64,000 nt of DNA from positions 62,001 to 126,000 of the forward strand of contig JAFGDT010000086.1 in assembly GCA_016931965.1 (NCBI GenBank), written 5' to 3'. The DNA comes from a bacterium. GTDB taxonomy: Bacteria; Zhuqueibacterota; QNDG01; DSAB01. The translations under genes were made by a program, and so were the position numbers. This document shows, one piece after another, positions 43,835-52,923 of this stretch (positions within the stretch are counted from its first letter, which is position 1; each line of letters begins with the position of its first letter). The notes under the pieces were generated by a model, which saw nothing but the letters and a program-made list of their open reading frames with translations, had not been told where the DNA came from and did not search any database.

Positions 43835-45763
43835 ATGTGCATGAGTAAACTATTTTTGGGGGGGATATTGGGTATTTTATTCATCGGCCTGACAGCCGTA
43901 GTGGGTCAGGACATTCCCGTCAGTGAGCTGGTCACTTATGAGGTTCATTCTGCTTCCTGTTACAATTACGAACGGGATGAGTTCCTCATTGTCTGGGAGG
44001 ATTACCAAAATGCAAATCCAGACATATACGGCCGGATCATGAAATCAGATGGATCTTTCCTGGGTCCCGCTTTCCCGATCTGCATCGACCAGGCCGATCA
44101 AATCTATCCGGCCACAGATTACAATCGGTACAATATGGAATATATCGTGGTCTGGCAGGACAATCGGTTAGGCGGTAATGATATTTACGGCATCCGACTC
44201 AATATGGATGGAGGAAAGATCAATTCAACACGGTCTCTGGCCGATACAAGTTTTATCATCAGTGACAATTCCTGGTGTCAATACCATCCCAGAGTTGCCC
44301 ATAACTACATCAACAACACCTATCTCGTTGTGTGGTATGATACAAGAAATTATTTAACAACAGGGTATGACATCTATGGCCAGCGATTGGATTGGAACTC
44401 CAATCTTCTCGCTCCTTATTCTCCTCCAGCAACCGACGTAAATTATCCGCTTTCGAGAGGATTGGAAACACTATTCCAGGGCGAGTCATATGATGATGTT
44501 ACTCCAGATGTGGCATTCCACGGAAGCGAAGGTACAGAACTCAATGAGTGGCTCGTTGTCTTTGCACGAGGGATTTCATATACTCTTACACGGATCTGGG
44601 GCGTTCGTGTGAACGGAACGAATGGTAAACTTCTGAATACATGGGGAGAAGAAGATGGCCCACCTCCTCTGACCAAATCGAATCTCGCTCTGGGGGGACC
44701 CCCCTGGTTTCCTGAATTTCCCATTGGCTTTGACAGCCTCAATATCTGGGGAGAAATAGACTTTATCCAGGGCAGCCCCCATACATTTAGCAATGCCAAA
44801 TGGCTACCGGAAGGCATGATGAAGGAGGGATATGATTACTCCCTTCCCGAATTCCTCGTCGCCTGGACCGATTTTAGAAACAATCTGCCCGATATTTACG
44901 GCCAGAGAGTCGCTTACTATCCCGATTCGATTGCTGTGAAAATGGGTTGGAAAACAACACCGGGGGATGACAGTCTCTTCACAGCGGTTTTACTCGACAC
45001 ACTCGGGCACGTGGCCAGTCCGTTTTTCGGATGGATTGATTGGCCGAACTATCCAGTAACAAACAATCCCGAATATCAGAGCTGGAATGATTTGACCTAC
45101 AACCAGAACAACGGTGAATATCTCGTTGTCTGGAATGACTGGCGCAAAGTGGCATGGGATGGCATGCAATCTCCCACTCCGGCAGCAGATGTTTATGGTC
45201 AACGCCTCTATCTCAATCCTGCTGATTCCTCACTGTTATGGCTGGACGATTCTGGAAACCCGACAAAAAACAGAGCCCTGAACATTCCCATTGCGGCAGT
45301 GCTAATTCCTGACGAAGGAAATAAATCCTATCCGGCACCGTCCCACGGCATCGTGAACAACGAATTCATGATCTCATACGACTATGACGCACCGGCGGAC
45401 AATGTCAATATCGATATCTGGGGAACATTTTATGCGGGATCGCCACCGACGGGGGTCAAACCAATTGAAACCGATCAGAAACCTGACCGTTTTCTGGTAT
45501 CCCACAACTATCCCAATCCATTCAATCCGGCAACAACCATCGCATTTGAACTCCCACTCACAACCAGAACCACCGTGAAAATTTATGATCTACTCGGCCA
45601 TGAAGTGACAACATTGCTGGATCGGACTATTTCAGCTGGCAAATATCAGGTTTCATGGGACGGCAGAGATGCCGGTGGCAGACAGTCTAGTTCGGGCGTT
45701 TATTTCTACCGCATTGAAGCCGGTCCGTTTCAATCATCTTCCAAAATGATACTGATGCGGTAA
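43835..45763 (+). CDS. Secreted beta-repeat protein with type IX sorting C-terminal domain
   Basis: 642 residues: signal peptide (to 'AVVGQ'), then about seven repeats of the form 'E-[FY]-[LI]-V-x-W-x-D-x-R ... D-I-Y-G-x-R' (e.g. 'EYIVVWQDNRLGGNDIYG', 'TYLVVWYDTRNY', 'EFLVAWTDFRNNLPDIYGQ', 'EYLVVWNDWRK'), suggesting a beta-propeller. The C-terminus ('NYPNPFNPATTIAFELP', 'VKIYDLLGHEVTTLLD', 'GVYFYRIEAG', ending ILMR) is a type A type IX/Por sorting domain, predicted to direct secretion and surface attachment. ATG 43835 follows AGGAGG by five bases. A terminator lies 32 bases past the stop. Substrate or partner is unknown. Confidence 0.9.
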   Translation: MCMSKLFLGGILGILFIGLTAVVGQDIPVSELVTYEVHSASCYNYERDEFLIVWEDYQNANPDIYGRIMKSDGSFLGPAFPICIDQADQIYPATDYNRYNMEYIVVWQDNRLGGNDIYGIRLNMDGGKINSTRSLADTSFIISDNSWCQYHPRVAHNYINNTYLVVWYDTRNYLTTGYDIYGQRLDWNSNLLAPYSPPATDVNYPLSRGLETLFQGESYDDVTPDVAFHGSEGTELNEWLVVFARGISYTLTRIWGVRVNGTNGKLLNTWGEEDGPPPLTKSNLALGGPPWFPEFPIGFDSLNIWGEIDFIQGSPHTFSNAKWLPEGMMKEGYDYSLPEFLVAWTDFRNNLPDIYGQRVAYYPDSIAVKMGWKTTPGDDSLFTAVLLDTLGHVASPFFGWIDWPNYPVTNNPEYQSWNDLTYNQNNGEYLVVWNDWRKVAWDGMQSPTPAADVYGQRLYLNPADSSLLWLDDSGNPTKNRALNIPIAAVLIPDEGNKSYPAPSHGIVNNEFMISYDYDAPADNVNIDIWGTFYAGSPPTGVKPIETDQKPDRFLVSHNYPNPFNPATTIAFELPLTTRTTVKIYDLLGHEVTTLLDRTISAGKYQVSWDGRDAGGRQSSSGVYFYRIEAGPFQSSSKMILMR

Positions 45764-45794
45764 GACCTGCCTCTGACAAAAAGGGGGGGGATCG

Positions 45795-45829
45795 AAAAGC
45801 CGCCCGCATGATCATGTGGGCGGCTTTTT
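45795..45829 (+). terminator. Intrinsic terminator of the type IX cargo gene
   Basis: An 11-bp GC-rich stem (AAAAGCCGCCC / GGGCGGCTTTT) with a 12-base loop is followed by TTTTTAT, 32 bases after the stop at 45763. Confidence 0.85.
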
Positions 45830-45857
45830 ATCTCGCCAACCCATCTTAAAAATACAC

Positions 45858-45886
45858 TTGACAATGGTGAGACGAAAATGTATACT
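45858..45886 (+). promoter_or_regulatory. Near-consensus sigma-70-like promoter for the lipoprotein-TonB receptor operon
   Basis: TTGACA (45858-45863), 17-base spacer, TATACT (45881-45886), 41 bases before the ATG at 45927. Two TGTATAC copies (45879-45885 and 45891-45897), whose GTATAC core is itself palindromic, overlap the -10 and the start site, a good place for a repressor. Confidence 0.7.
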
Positions 45887-45898
45887 TTTCTGTATACA
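45879..45898. promoter_or_regulatory. Operator-like TGTATAC pair overlapping the -10
   Basis: TGTATAC at 45879-45885 and TGTATACA at 45891-45898, 12 bases apart. They cover the -10 and the expected transcription start, as expected for a repressor site. The regulator is unknown. Confidence 0.4.
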
Positions 45899-45926
45899 GA
45901 CACGATTTGTTTCAGCGAGACTTGTT

Positions 45927-46787
45927 ATGAAAACACCAAACAGAAAAATCCGATGGTCAATCCATGTTTCCTTTTTGACAGGCCTGATTCTTTTCTGTTT
46001 CACAAACTGCCGCATTGATCATGGACTGGAGCCTCTTTTCAGCAAAATTACTGGTCGGATTATCTATACAGGGGATGCTCCAAGACGCACGGACGAAATT
46101 CGGCTTGCGGCGGCACACGACTTCCCGCCAAAGGACATCAACGAACTCCTCTTCAGTGAACAGATTCCTTACGATCAGGATACGGTGGACTACGAACTCT
46201 ATTTACCCCAGGGCGAATATGAAGTGATTGCCCTCATCTGGAAAGAAAAAAGCCGGTCATGGAACATCTCCGATCTGATCGGTGTTTACGGCGGAAGTTT
46301 TATCGGGGATCAGCTCATTCCAACCTATCAGCCGATTACCATTCCGGACAAACAAACTGTGCTCAAGGGAATTGACATTCAAGCAAATTTAAACCGCGTA
46401 AACCGCGACGCTACAATAGAGGGTGAAATTCTTTTTGAAGGAGCCTGGCCCGAAGACACGGGAGCCATCGGTGTTGGTGCATTCATAGAGATCCCCGAAC
46501 AGGGAAATGTCATCGATTATTTCTTCAAGAGCATTGATATCAATTATTCGATTCCCACATGGGTGGCCAGAACCGCTTATCAATTGCGTGTGCATAAGAC
46601 GGACACTCTGGAATATATCGCCGTTCTCTGGATTAACCAAGATTATGATTTGGGCGCACTGAAGGACATCGGCTTTTACAGAGACAGTCTGGATCCTTCT
46701 TCCCCGGGAGTTGTGATCATACCGGAAGGTCTCGATCGAATCGAGAATATCGATATCGTTGTCGATTTTTCAGAAACGGGAAAATAG
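45927..46787 (+). CDS. Lipoprotein with transthyretin-like domains, partner of the TonB receptor
   Basis: About 287 residues. The N-terminus (MKTPNRKIRWSIHV...LILFCFTNC) is a lipoprotein signal with lipobox-type 'FTNC', placing it on the envelope. Two beta modules follow: 'ITGRIIYTGDAPRRT...YLPQGEYEVIALIW' and 'IEGEILFEGAWPEDTGAIGVGAF', resembling transthyretin/carboxypeptidase regulatory-like folds. It starts at ATG 45927; in-frame codons upstream to 45816 cover the terminator and promoter and are not coding. It lies two bases from the receptor gene, so the pair probably forms a nutrient-uptake unit, but no known SusD-type family is matched. Confidence 0.8.
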   Translation: MKTPNRKIRWSIHVSFLTGLILFCFTNCRIDHGLEPLFSKITGRIIYTGDAPRRTDEIRLAAAHDFPPKDINELLFSEQIPYDQDTVDYELYLPQGEYEVIALIWKEKSRSWNISDLIGVYGGSFIGDQLIPTYQPITIPDKQTVLKGIDIQANLNRVNRDATIEGEILFEGAWPEDTGAIGVGAFIEIPEQGNVIDYFFKSIDINYSIPTWVARTAYQLRVHKTDTLEYIAVLWINQDYDLGALKDIGFYRDSLDPSSPGVVIIPEGLDRIENIDIVVDFSETGK

Positions 46788-46789
46788 AC

Positions 46790-48949
46790 ATGAAGGCCAT
46801 TCTCTATACCCTGTCTTCTCTTCTATTCTTTCTCTCAACATTACATGCACAACAAACAGGCTCCATACAGGGTCGGATTGTTGATGAAAAAACGGAGAAG
46901 CCGCTCTCCAATGTAAATATTGTCCTGCAGAAAACAGTCCTGGGGACGAGTACCGATCGGGATGGATTTTACGTAATTGTATCTGTCCCTCCCGGCTCTT
47001 ATTCCCTCCAGATCTCCATGCTGGGATATCAAACGAAAACGATCCCCAACATTGTGTTTCGATCGGGCGAAACGACCGATTTGAACATTTCCCTTACGGA
47101 CACACCGATACCCATGGATCCGATAGTGGTCACAGCGGGAAAGCATCCGCAATCCCTAAGCGTATCGACACAGGCGATCGACATGGTCCCCTATACCGAA
47201 ATCATCCATCGGCAAAGCCGTACCATCCCGGAAGCCCTGCAGAGGATCTCGGGTGTTCATTTCAATGAATCAAACATCAGTATTCGGGGATCCTCCGGGT
47301 ACAATGTGATCAATGTCGGGAGCCGCGTCCTGTTGATGGTCGATGGCATCCCCGTTCTGACTTCGGACCTGGGTGCCATCAACTGGGATATGCTTCCATT
47401 GATCGAGATCGACCATATCGAAGTGGTCAAAGGCGCCGGATCGGCCCTCTATGGCTCTTCCGTCATCGGCGGTGTGATCAATATCATCACACGTACGCCT
47501 TCCCCGAACGGCCGATTTCAACTCATGGCCACAGCGGGCATTTACGATCAGCCCCACTATGAAGAATGGCACTGGACAAACCGAACACTCCATTACGAAC
47601 GCATCGATGGGAGTTACAGCAGACAATTCGGCCCTTTGGGCATTGGAATCCATTTTTCCCGTTACAGAACAACGGGTTATATGGAGAACAATGAGATCGA
47701 TCAGTGGAACGGTTCCGGAAAATGGGTCTGGAAAATTTCAAACAGCAGCCGGCTGGATCTCTATGTCGGATGGAACTCAACGAAAATGGGCTGGCTCATA
47801 CAATGGCTGAGCCAAAACGATCCTTTCGAGATCGCTCCGTTCAATAAAAAGGATGAGGCCAAATTCAAAACATGGAATGTGTATGCGCAATACTACCTGG
47901 CGCTCTCTGATCGATTGGGTTTAAAGCTCAGAATATCCCACCTTGTTTCACAAATGGGAAGCCAGTTTACAACGGATGACCCGAATGCTTTTAAGCCGGG
48001 ACAGGGAACCGGCTGGGAAATCCAGGCCGACTGGATTCCTGCCGGATTCCACCACTTGACGTTCGGCAATGAATTCCGCTGGGATATCTCAGGTTCAAAA
48101 TATTTTGGAGACCACAAGGGGTACACGATTTCCCCTTATCTGCAGGACGAATGGGCGCTCCTTCCCCGGTTGACGCTGATTTGCGGGATGCGTCTGGACC
48201 GTCATGTCCTGATTGACGAAAAAACAGAAACAGAAATCAGTCCGAAGATCGGATTAAATATGCAACCTTTTGACCAGTCAATTCTGCGGATGAGCATCGG
48301 AAAAGGGTTTCGAGCAGCCACGGTTCTGGAAAGATACATGAAAGCGGACTACTCCGGCATTCACGTCATGCCGAATCCCGATTTAAAACCGGAAAAATCG
48401 TGGCTCTTCGATTTGGGATGGCGCCAATCGATCTCGAGCCGCGGATTGATTGAAGTTTCTCTTTTTCAGACCGAGTACTGGGACATGATCGAACCGGTAA
48501 TCAATTTCCTCGGCACGATTCAATTTCAGAACTATGTTCGCGCACGAATTCGGGGAGTGGAAATTTCAACAGACATGGGATTCTGGCAAAACCACCTGGA
48601 GCTCGGCACACAGATTACCTATATGGATCCAAAAGACCTTGCCCGTTCTGAAACACTGCCCTATCGACCCAAATGGTCGGGAAACGTGACGGGTACATTG
48701 TCTCTTGGGCCTCTCTCTTTTCAAATCGAATATCGATATGCCAGCCGTGTTGAAAAAGTCGAGATCCATCCTCTCGACCCGCGTGTTCCATTGAAACTGC
48801 TCTATTTGAGGGGGGAATTCAAGTGGCGGAACTGGACGCTGCAATGCGCAGTTAACAATGCTCTCAATTATCATTATGCTCAGATTGAGCGCCGCATGGG
48901 TGAAATCCGGAATTTTTCTCTGGGAGTGCAGATGGAATTGGGTCATTAA
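46790..48949 (+). CDS. TonB-dependent outer-membrane receptor
   Basis: 719 residues: signal peptide (to 'TLHAQ'), a carboxypeptidase-D regulatory-like domain (about 23-105, 'GSIQGRIVDEKTEKPLSNVNIVLQ...YQTKTI'), a plug (about 110-235, 'DPIVVTAGKHPQSLS', 'ISGVHFNESNISIRGSSGYN', 'IEVVKGAGSALYGSSVIGGVINIITR'), and a 22-strand-type barrel to 'GVQMELGH'. It imports a scarce ligand such as a metal chelate, cobalamin or oligosaccharide using TonB energy; the ligand is not deducible. It starts two bases after the lipoprotein stop, under the same promoter with the operator-like repeat. Confidence 0.95.
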   Translation: MKAILYTLSSLLFFLSTLHAQQTGSIQGRIVDEKTEKPLSNVNIVLQKTVLGTSTDRDGFYVIVSVPPGSYSLQISMLGYQTKTIPNIVFRSGETTDLNISLTDTPIPMDPIVVTAGKHPQSLSVSTQAIDMVPYTEIIHRQSRTIPEALQRISGVHFNESNISIRGSSGYNVINVGSRVLLMVDGIPVLTSDLGAINWDMLPLIEIDHIEVVKGAGSALYGSSVIGGVINIITRTPSPNGRFQLMATAGIYDQPHYEEWHWTNRTLHYERIDGSYSRQFGPLGIGIHFSRYRTTGYMENNEIDQWNGSGKWVWKISNSSRLDLYVGWNSTKMGWLIQWLSQNDPFEIAPFNKKDEAKFKTWNVYAQYYLALSDRLGLKLRISHLVSQMGSQFTTDDPNAFKPGQGTGWEIQADWIPAGFHHLTFGNEFRWDISGSKYFGDHKGYTISPYLQDEWALLPRLTLICGMRLDRHVLIDEKTETEISPKIGLNMQPFDQSILRMSIGKGFRAATVLERYMKADYSGIHVMPNPDLKPEKSWLFDLGWRQSISSRGLIEVSLFQTEYWDMIEPVINFLGTIQFQNYVRARIRGVEISTDMGFWQNHLELGTQITYMDPKDLARSETLPYRPKWSGNVTGTLSLGPLSFQIEYRYASRVEKVEIHPLDPRVPLKLLYLRGEFKWRNWTLQCAVNNALNYHYAQIERRMGEIRNFSLGVQMELGH

Positions 48950-49033
48950 ACGTCAATTATTGATGGTAAATTGATATTACTCGGTCAACTGAAAAGAGGG
49001 TGTTCAAAAATCATTCATCATTTATCTTGTCAT

Positions 49034-49078
49034 TGCGAGCATCAGCGAGGCAATCTCAACAAAATGAAGGAGATTGCA
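49034..49078. repeat. REP-like interspersed palindromic element
   Basis: 'TTGCGAGCATCAGCGAGGCAATCTC' region followed by a hairpin with arms GCAATCTC (49050-49057) and GAGATTGC (49070-49077). This sequence type (TTGCGAGxxxxxGAGGCAATCTC) is a well-known intergenic REP/MITE-like family in several phyla. It lies between the TonB receptor and the FadL gene. Confidence 0.65.
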
Positions 49079-49095
49079 TCTTAATAAACGGTTCC

Positions 49096-49121
49096 AAAAA
49101 AAAGGCGGGCATAAGCCCGCC
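49096..49121 (-). terminator. Intrinsic terminator of the FadL gene
   Basis: Minus strand: GGCGGGC-TTAT-GCCCGCC followed by eight T (49103-49096), 26 bases after the FadL stop at 49147. Confidence 0.85.
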
Positions 49122-49146
49122 TCATAACGAATTAACAATTTTTTAA

Positions 49147-50721
49147 TCATAAATTGATTGTTGTTTCGAATGTAATCACATTGGCATTAAGTTCATAAAT
49201 ACCGGCCCAGTTTTCATTCGTTCCTAAACCGCCCGTATCAAATACGTAATCGGCTACCGTCGCTTTACCAAGCATCACCCGCTCAAAAGAAGCTGAAAAG
49301 GTTATTTGACCAAGAGTGAGACCCAAACCGGCTGATAATACTGTTCTCTTTTTGGGATCGAGTATCGTCGGAGAAATAGTCTCTTGTGGTGAGGGTGTAT
49401 CGACCATATAGACACCGCCTCTGAGATCAAGCTTCATCCCTTCCTGTTCCAATACACAATACTGGAGACCTCCCCCATACTCATACGTATTTTTCCAGTT
49501 TTCTTTCATGGATACAGTTTCCTGTGCACCCGTCGCATCCGTAAGGCTGATATCGATGACGTCCCACGTTGACCAGCGGGTTAAGGAAACATCGACAACA
49601 AATGTCAGTTTGGGTATGGGTTTATAAGCAATACCAGCACCGATTGTCATAGGCAACGGTAAATCGGCTTCGGCATCATATGTGATGGTACTTGTCGCGC
49701 CAGGAAAAATCTGCTGGATACCGCCCAAAGCCGTTAAACTATCAAGCGTTTGAGCGCCCGGCAGCTGAGCAAAATATCCCGTAACAGTACCTGCATAAAT
49801 ACCGGTATCGCCCGGGAAATGGATCTTTCTGATCATCGTCCCTTTGAGCTTCAGATCGGTATAATACCTTCCCGCTACACCAAAACTAAAAGATTCGCTT
49901 ACTTTCATGTGAAGACCAAAACCAATATTCCAGGCTTTCCCCTCTTTTCCATCCATAATGTTTTCAAGAACAAGTCTTGAGTGGTTGGTATCATATACAC
50001 CGAACAATTGAAGCAATCCAACCAGTTGCAGGTAACTTGGATAAACCGCGGGATTCTGTTCTTGAATCACAGCTCCATATTCAGGAACGGCTATCTGGTT
50101 CAGTTTCATATAGCTGGATACAAGCTTGGGACTTTTAAGCAAACCGATATAACCGATATTGATACCAACAGAAACCTTATCCGATAATTTGAGCGCGAGT
50201 GTCGGCTGAATATCCACAACTTGATGATCGCTTGTTGTCTCATCTGCATCTTCAAGTGGCGTATTGTTACCGTATGTGGCGGGTATATCGATAATATCGA
50301 ATTTTGCGCCAAGACCGAAAGGGCCGGCCACACCAAGACCGACTGTTAATTTCTCGGAAACCTTGTAAAAAATTGCCAATGACGGAACAGCAAAGTTTTG
50401 CTCGACCAGAGTAGCCTTATCGGTTGACAAACCAGGAAAAGGAGCTACGGTCGCAGGAAATGCGGAAGGCGTATAGCTCCCTCTCGGCATAATCATCCCC
50501 AGTGAAAAACCGATAGTCCATTTGTTTTTGAGCTGGGTCAAACCTGCAGGATTGTAATGGAAGGCACTCCAGTCGTCGGCAAGCCCGCGGAAACTGCTTC
50601 CCATGCCCGTAGCTTTGGTTCCCACTGTTCCTATCTGTGTTCCATTGCTTGCAAATAGATTGCCGACAAAAACAGCAATAAGGATTATCAAAAAAGACGA
50701 AAATATAGGTTTATGGATCAT
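49147..50721 (-). CDS. FadL/OmpP1-family outer-membrane transporter
   Basis: 524 residues: signal peptide (to 'NLFAS'), the FadL N-terminal hatch motif 'NGTQIGTVGTKATGMGSSFRGLADDWSAFHYNPAGLTQL', and a barrel with strands such as 'FAVPSLAIFYKVSEKLTVGLGVAGPFGLG' and 'GKAWNIGFGLHMKVSESFSFGVAGRY'. FadL proteins passively admit hydrophobic compounds (fatty acids, aromatics) through the outer membrane; the substrate here is unknown. The promoter is at 50865-50892. A ribosome-site-like AAGGAGGTGA followed by a hairpin lies in the 5' leader about 80 bases upstream. Confidence 0.93.
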   Translation of the reverse strand: MIHKPIFSSFLIILIAVFVGNLFASNGTQIGTVGTKATGMGSSFRGLADDWSAFHYNPAGLTQLKNKWTIGFSLGMIMPRGSYTPSAFPATVAPFPGLSTDKATLVEQNFAVPSLAIFYKVSEKLTVGLGVAGPFGLGAKFDIIDIPATYGNNTPLEDADETTSDHQVVDIQPTLALKLSDKVSVGINIGYIGLLKSPKLVSSYMKLNQIAVPEYGAVIQEQNPAVYPSYLQLVGLLQLFGVYDTNHSRLVLENIMDGKEGKAWNIGFGLHMKVSESFSFGVAGRYYTDLKLKGTMIRKIHFPGDTGIYAGTVTGYFAQLPGAQTLDSLTALGGIQQIFPGATSTITYDAEADLPLPMTIGAGIAYKPIPKLTFVVDVSLTRWSTWDVIDISLTDATGAQETVSMKENWKNTYEYGGGLQYCVLEQEGMKLDLRGGVYMVDTPSPQETISPTILDPKKRTVLSAGLGLTLGQITFSASFERVMLGKATVADYVFDTGGLGTNENWAGIYELNANVITFETTINL

Positions 50722-50864
50722 TTTATCATCTCCTATTTTAGTTCATAAACATGATCAAGCCTTCTGGTCCAATAACAATAAGGATAGACTGTTATCCTTC
50801 ACCTCCTTCCTCTCCAAACAATGATGTTTTATTATGCTATAATGTAAATGGTATAATACTTCAC

Positions 50865-50892
50865 AATATAATAGAAAAAATGATATTGTCAA
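50865..50892 (-). promoter_or_regulatory. Sigma-70-like promoter of the FadL gene
   Basis: Minus strand TTGACA (50892-50887), 16-base spacer, TATATT (50870-50865), about 145 bases upstream of the FadL ATG. The resulting leader holds an AAGGAGGTGA site and a short AAGGATA/TATCCTT hairpin. Confidence 0.5.
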
Positions 50893-50942
50893 CTTTTTTA
50901 TTTCGTAAACAAAATTTCAAATTTTTAATCCATAGAAACACC

Positions 50943-50971
50943 TTGAACTTGAAGCCTTGATTTTGTATATT
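50943..50971 (+). promoter_or_regulatory. Sigma-70-like promoter of the SPOR lipoprotein
   Basis: TTGAAC (50943-50948), 17-base spacer, TATATT (50966-50971), 39 bases before ATG 51011. Confidence 0.5.
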
Positions 50972-51010
50972 AATCTGTTGTTTCAATCATCAATTCATGG
51001 GGATTAAAAA

Positions 51011-51535
51011 ATGAAATACAATTCTATCTGTGAATATTTGATCATTGTTTTGCTATTGCTCTCCTGTTCTGCTTCTCAATTCGGATGGCAGGAAGGACCG
51101 GTAACAGGTGAAAACGAAAGCAGCGGTTATATTGAAGATTTCGATCCGCTTACCCTGAATGATGATGACATCGTCATTGAACCGGTGGATCGCACAGAAC
51201 CATCTCAAAATCCCTCCAGATCCGAACTGGAAACACCTTCATCTCCATTGCCGGGAAACGAAGAAGAAATGATTCAGGGATATCGCGTCCAGTTGTTGAT
51301 ATCCAGAGATGAAGAACTGGCTACCGAAGCCAAGAAGCGGGCGATCTTTCAATTCCCTGAAGTGGATGTTTATATGGTTTTTGAAACACCCTATTACAAA
51401 ATTCGTATAGGCGATTGTCTCACCGAAAAAGAGGCGGAACAGCTGATGAACGAAGCGATAAGAAAAGGGTATGATGACGCTTGGCGCGTGCAATCAAAGA
51501 TATATCGAAAAAGTGGTAGCAGTTCCGATTTCTGA
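51011..51535 (+). CDS. SPOR-domain lipoprotein
   Basis: 174 residues. Lipoprotein signal with lipobox 'LLLLSC' (C19), an acidic Pro/Ser-rich linker (about 25-90), and a C-terminal SPOR domain ('GYRVQLLISRDEELATEAKKRAIFQFP...VYMVFETPYYKIRIGDCLTEKEAEQLM'). SPOR domains bind denuded peptidoglycan at division sites. It is a single gene with its own promoter and a terminator just after it (51559-51597). Confidence 0.88.
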   Translation: MKYNSICEYLIIVLLLLSCSASQFGWQEGPVTGENESSGYIEDFDPLTLNDDDIVIEPVDRTEPSQNPSRSELETPSSPLPGNEEEMIQGYRVQLLISRDEELATEAKKRAIFQFPEVDVYMVFETPYYKIRIGDCLTEKEAEQLMNEAIRKGYDDAWRVQSKIYRKSGSSSDF

Positions 51536-51558
51536 TTCTTTATACATAAGATTGAGAT

Positions 51559-51597
51559 AAAGCGGTATTTCCTTCTCAAAGGTGTACCGCTTTTAAC
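51559..51597 (+). terminator. Intrinsic terminator of the SPOR lipoprotein gene
   Basis: AAAGCGGTA (51559-51567) pairs with TACCGCTTT (51585-51593), followed by T-rich DNA, 24 bases after the stop. Confidence 0.7.
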
Positions 51598-51680
51598 TTT
51601 AGCATACTTGCCATTTTAATCTTGGAAAAAACAAAAAAAATTGTTAAATTTACAAACGGTTAAGAATTAAGGATAAGGGT

Positions 51681-52421
51681 ATGTCCGGTCACTCGAAATG
51701 GAGTACAATTAAAAGAAAAAAAGAAAAGGCAGATGCTGAACGGGGAAAAATATTCACAAAGCTGATTCGTGAAATCATCACGGCCGCAAGACAGGGCGGG
51801 GGAGATGAAAACATGAATCCGCGTCTGAGAACAGCCGTCATGACAGCCAAGGCCGCCAATATGCCCCAGGCCAATATCGAGCGGGCAATCAAGAAAGGAA
51901 CCGGAGAACTCCCTGGAGTGGTCTATGAAGAAAAGATCTATGAAGGTTACGGACCCGGAGGGGTGGCCATACTCATCGAGACCTTAACCGATAATACCAA
52001 CAGAACCACTTCGGAAATAAGGCATATACTGACCAAATATCAAGGTAATCTTGGCGAATCCGGTTGTGTGGCATGGATGTTCGAGAAAAAGGGGTCGATT
52101 TCTGTGGATCGAAAGGTGTGTTCTGAAGATCGATTGATGGAGATTGTATTGGAAGCAGACGCCGAAGACATGGCTGCAGTGGATGATGGTTATGACATCG
52201 TATGTGCACCTGAGAATTTGAACCAGGTCAAAGAGGCTCTGGATCTAAATCAGATACCCGCCATTTCCGCAGAAATCACCATGATACCGAAAACGAGTGT
52301 CAAAGTGGAAGGAAAAGAGGCTGAACAAATTTTGAAACTCATGGAAGCGCTGGAAGATTCCGACGATGTTCAACGGGTTCATGCCAACTTTGACATTGAA
52401 GATTCAGAGGTGGATGAATAA
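51681..52421 (+). CDS. yebC: YebC/TACO1 family translation or transcription regulator
   Basis: 246 residues of normal length: '[31 protein letters not shown]', '[17 protein letters not shown]', '[15 protein letters not shown]' and '[23 protein letters not shown]' are family hallmarks. YebC relatives act as ribosome-associated factors or transcription regulators. ATG 51681 follows AAGGGT. It overlaps ruvC by eight bases; the yebC-ruvC order is common and conserved. Confidence 0.97.
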   Translation: MSGHSKWSTIKRKKEKADAERGKIFTKLIREIITAARQGGGDENMNPRLRTAVMTAKAANMPQANIERAIKKGTGELPGVVYEEKIYEGYGPGGVAILIETLTDNTNRTTSEIRHILTKYQGNLGESGCVAWMFEKKGSISVDRKVCSEDRLMEIVLEADAEDMAAVDDGYDIVCAPENLNQVKEALDLNQIPAISAEITMIPKTSVKVEGKEAEQILKLMEALEDSDDVQRVHANFDIEDSEVDE

Positions 52422-52923
52422 AGTGGGATTACGGGTATTGGGAATCGATCCCGGGACACGATACATTGGATACGGACTCATTCAAATCGATAATCAGCAA
52501 TACAGAGCAGTTGATTATGGTTTTTTGCGTACAAACACAAACCTTTCATTTCCAATGAAATTAAAAGATATTTATGAACGCGTTTCTCACTTAATGGACG
52601 ATTTACAACCTGAGGCTGTGGCCATTGAAGAAGTCTATGTCAGTCAAAATGCAAAAACAACCCTTCGATTGGGGCACGCCAGGGGAGTCATCATGCTGGC
52701 GGCAACAGAAAAAAATATCCCTGTAACAGAGTATGCTCCACGTGAGATCAAACAGGCGGTTATCGGCAGGGGTGGCGCTTCAAAGGATCAAGTCAAATGG
52801 ATGATGACACAGATGCTTTGTCTGCCTTGCGATGAATTGCAGGAAGATGCAGCAGATGGATTGGCTGTGGCGCTTTGTCATGCCTTACGAACCAGTGGTA
52901 TTGGATCGAAGATGACTGTATGA
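52414..52923 (+). CDS. ruvC: Holliday junction endodeoxyribonuclease RuvC
   Basis: 170 residues. RNase H-fold with catalytic D12 ('[14 protein letters not shown]'), Glu in '[13 protein letters not shown]' and the paired Asp in '[15 protein letters not shown]'. It cuts Holliday junctions with RuvAB. ATG 52414 (AGAGG upstream by three bases) overlaps the end of yebC; an in-frame start 48 bases earlier lacks homology. The stop overlaps ruvA (ATGA). Confidence 0.97.
   Translation: MNKVGLRVLGIDPGTRYIGYGLIQIDNQQYRAVDYGFLRTNTNLSFPMKLKDIYERVSHLMDDLQPEAVAIEEVYVSQNAKTTLRLGHARGVIMLAATEKNIPVTEYAPREIKQAVIGRGGASKDQVKWMMTQMLCLPCDELQEDAADGLAVALCHALRTSGIGSKMTV

Noticed and set aside
50758-50805. 15-codon GTG frame in the FadL leader (minus strand)
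   Set aside because: The AAGGAG site directly abuts the GTG, and no conservation can be judged; mentioned only as part of the leader.
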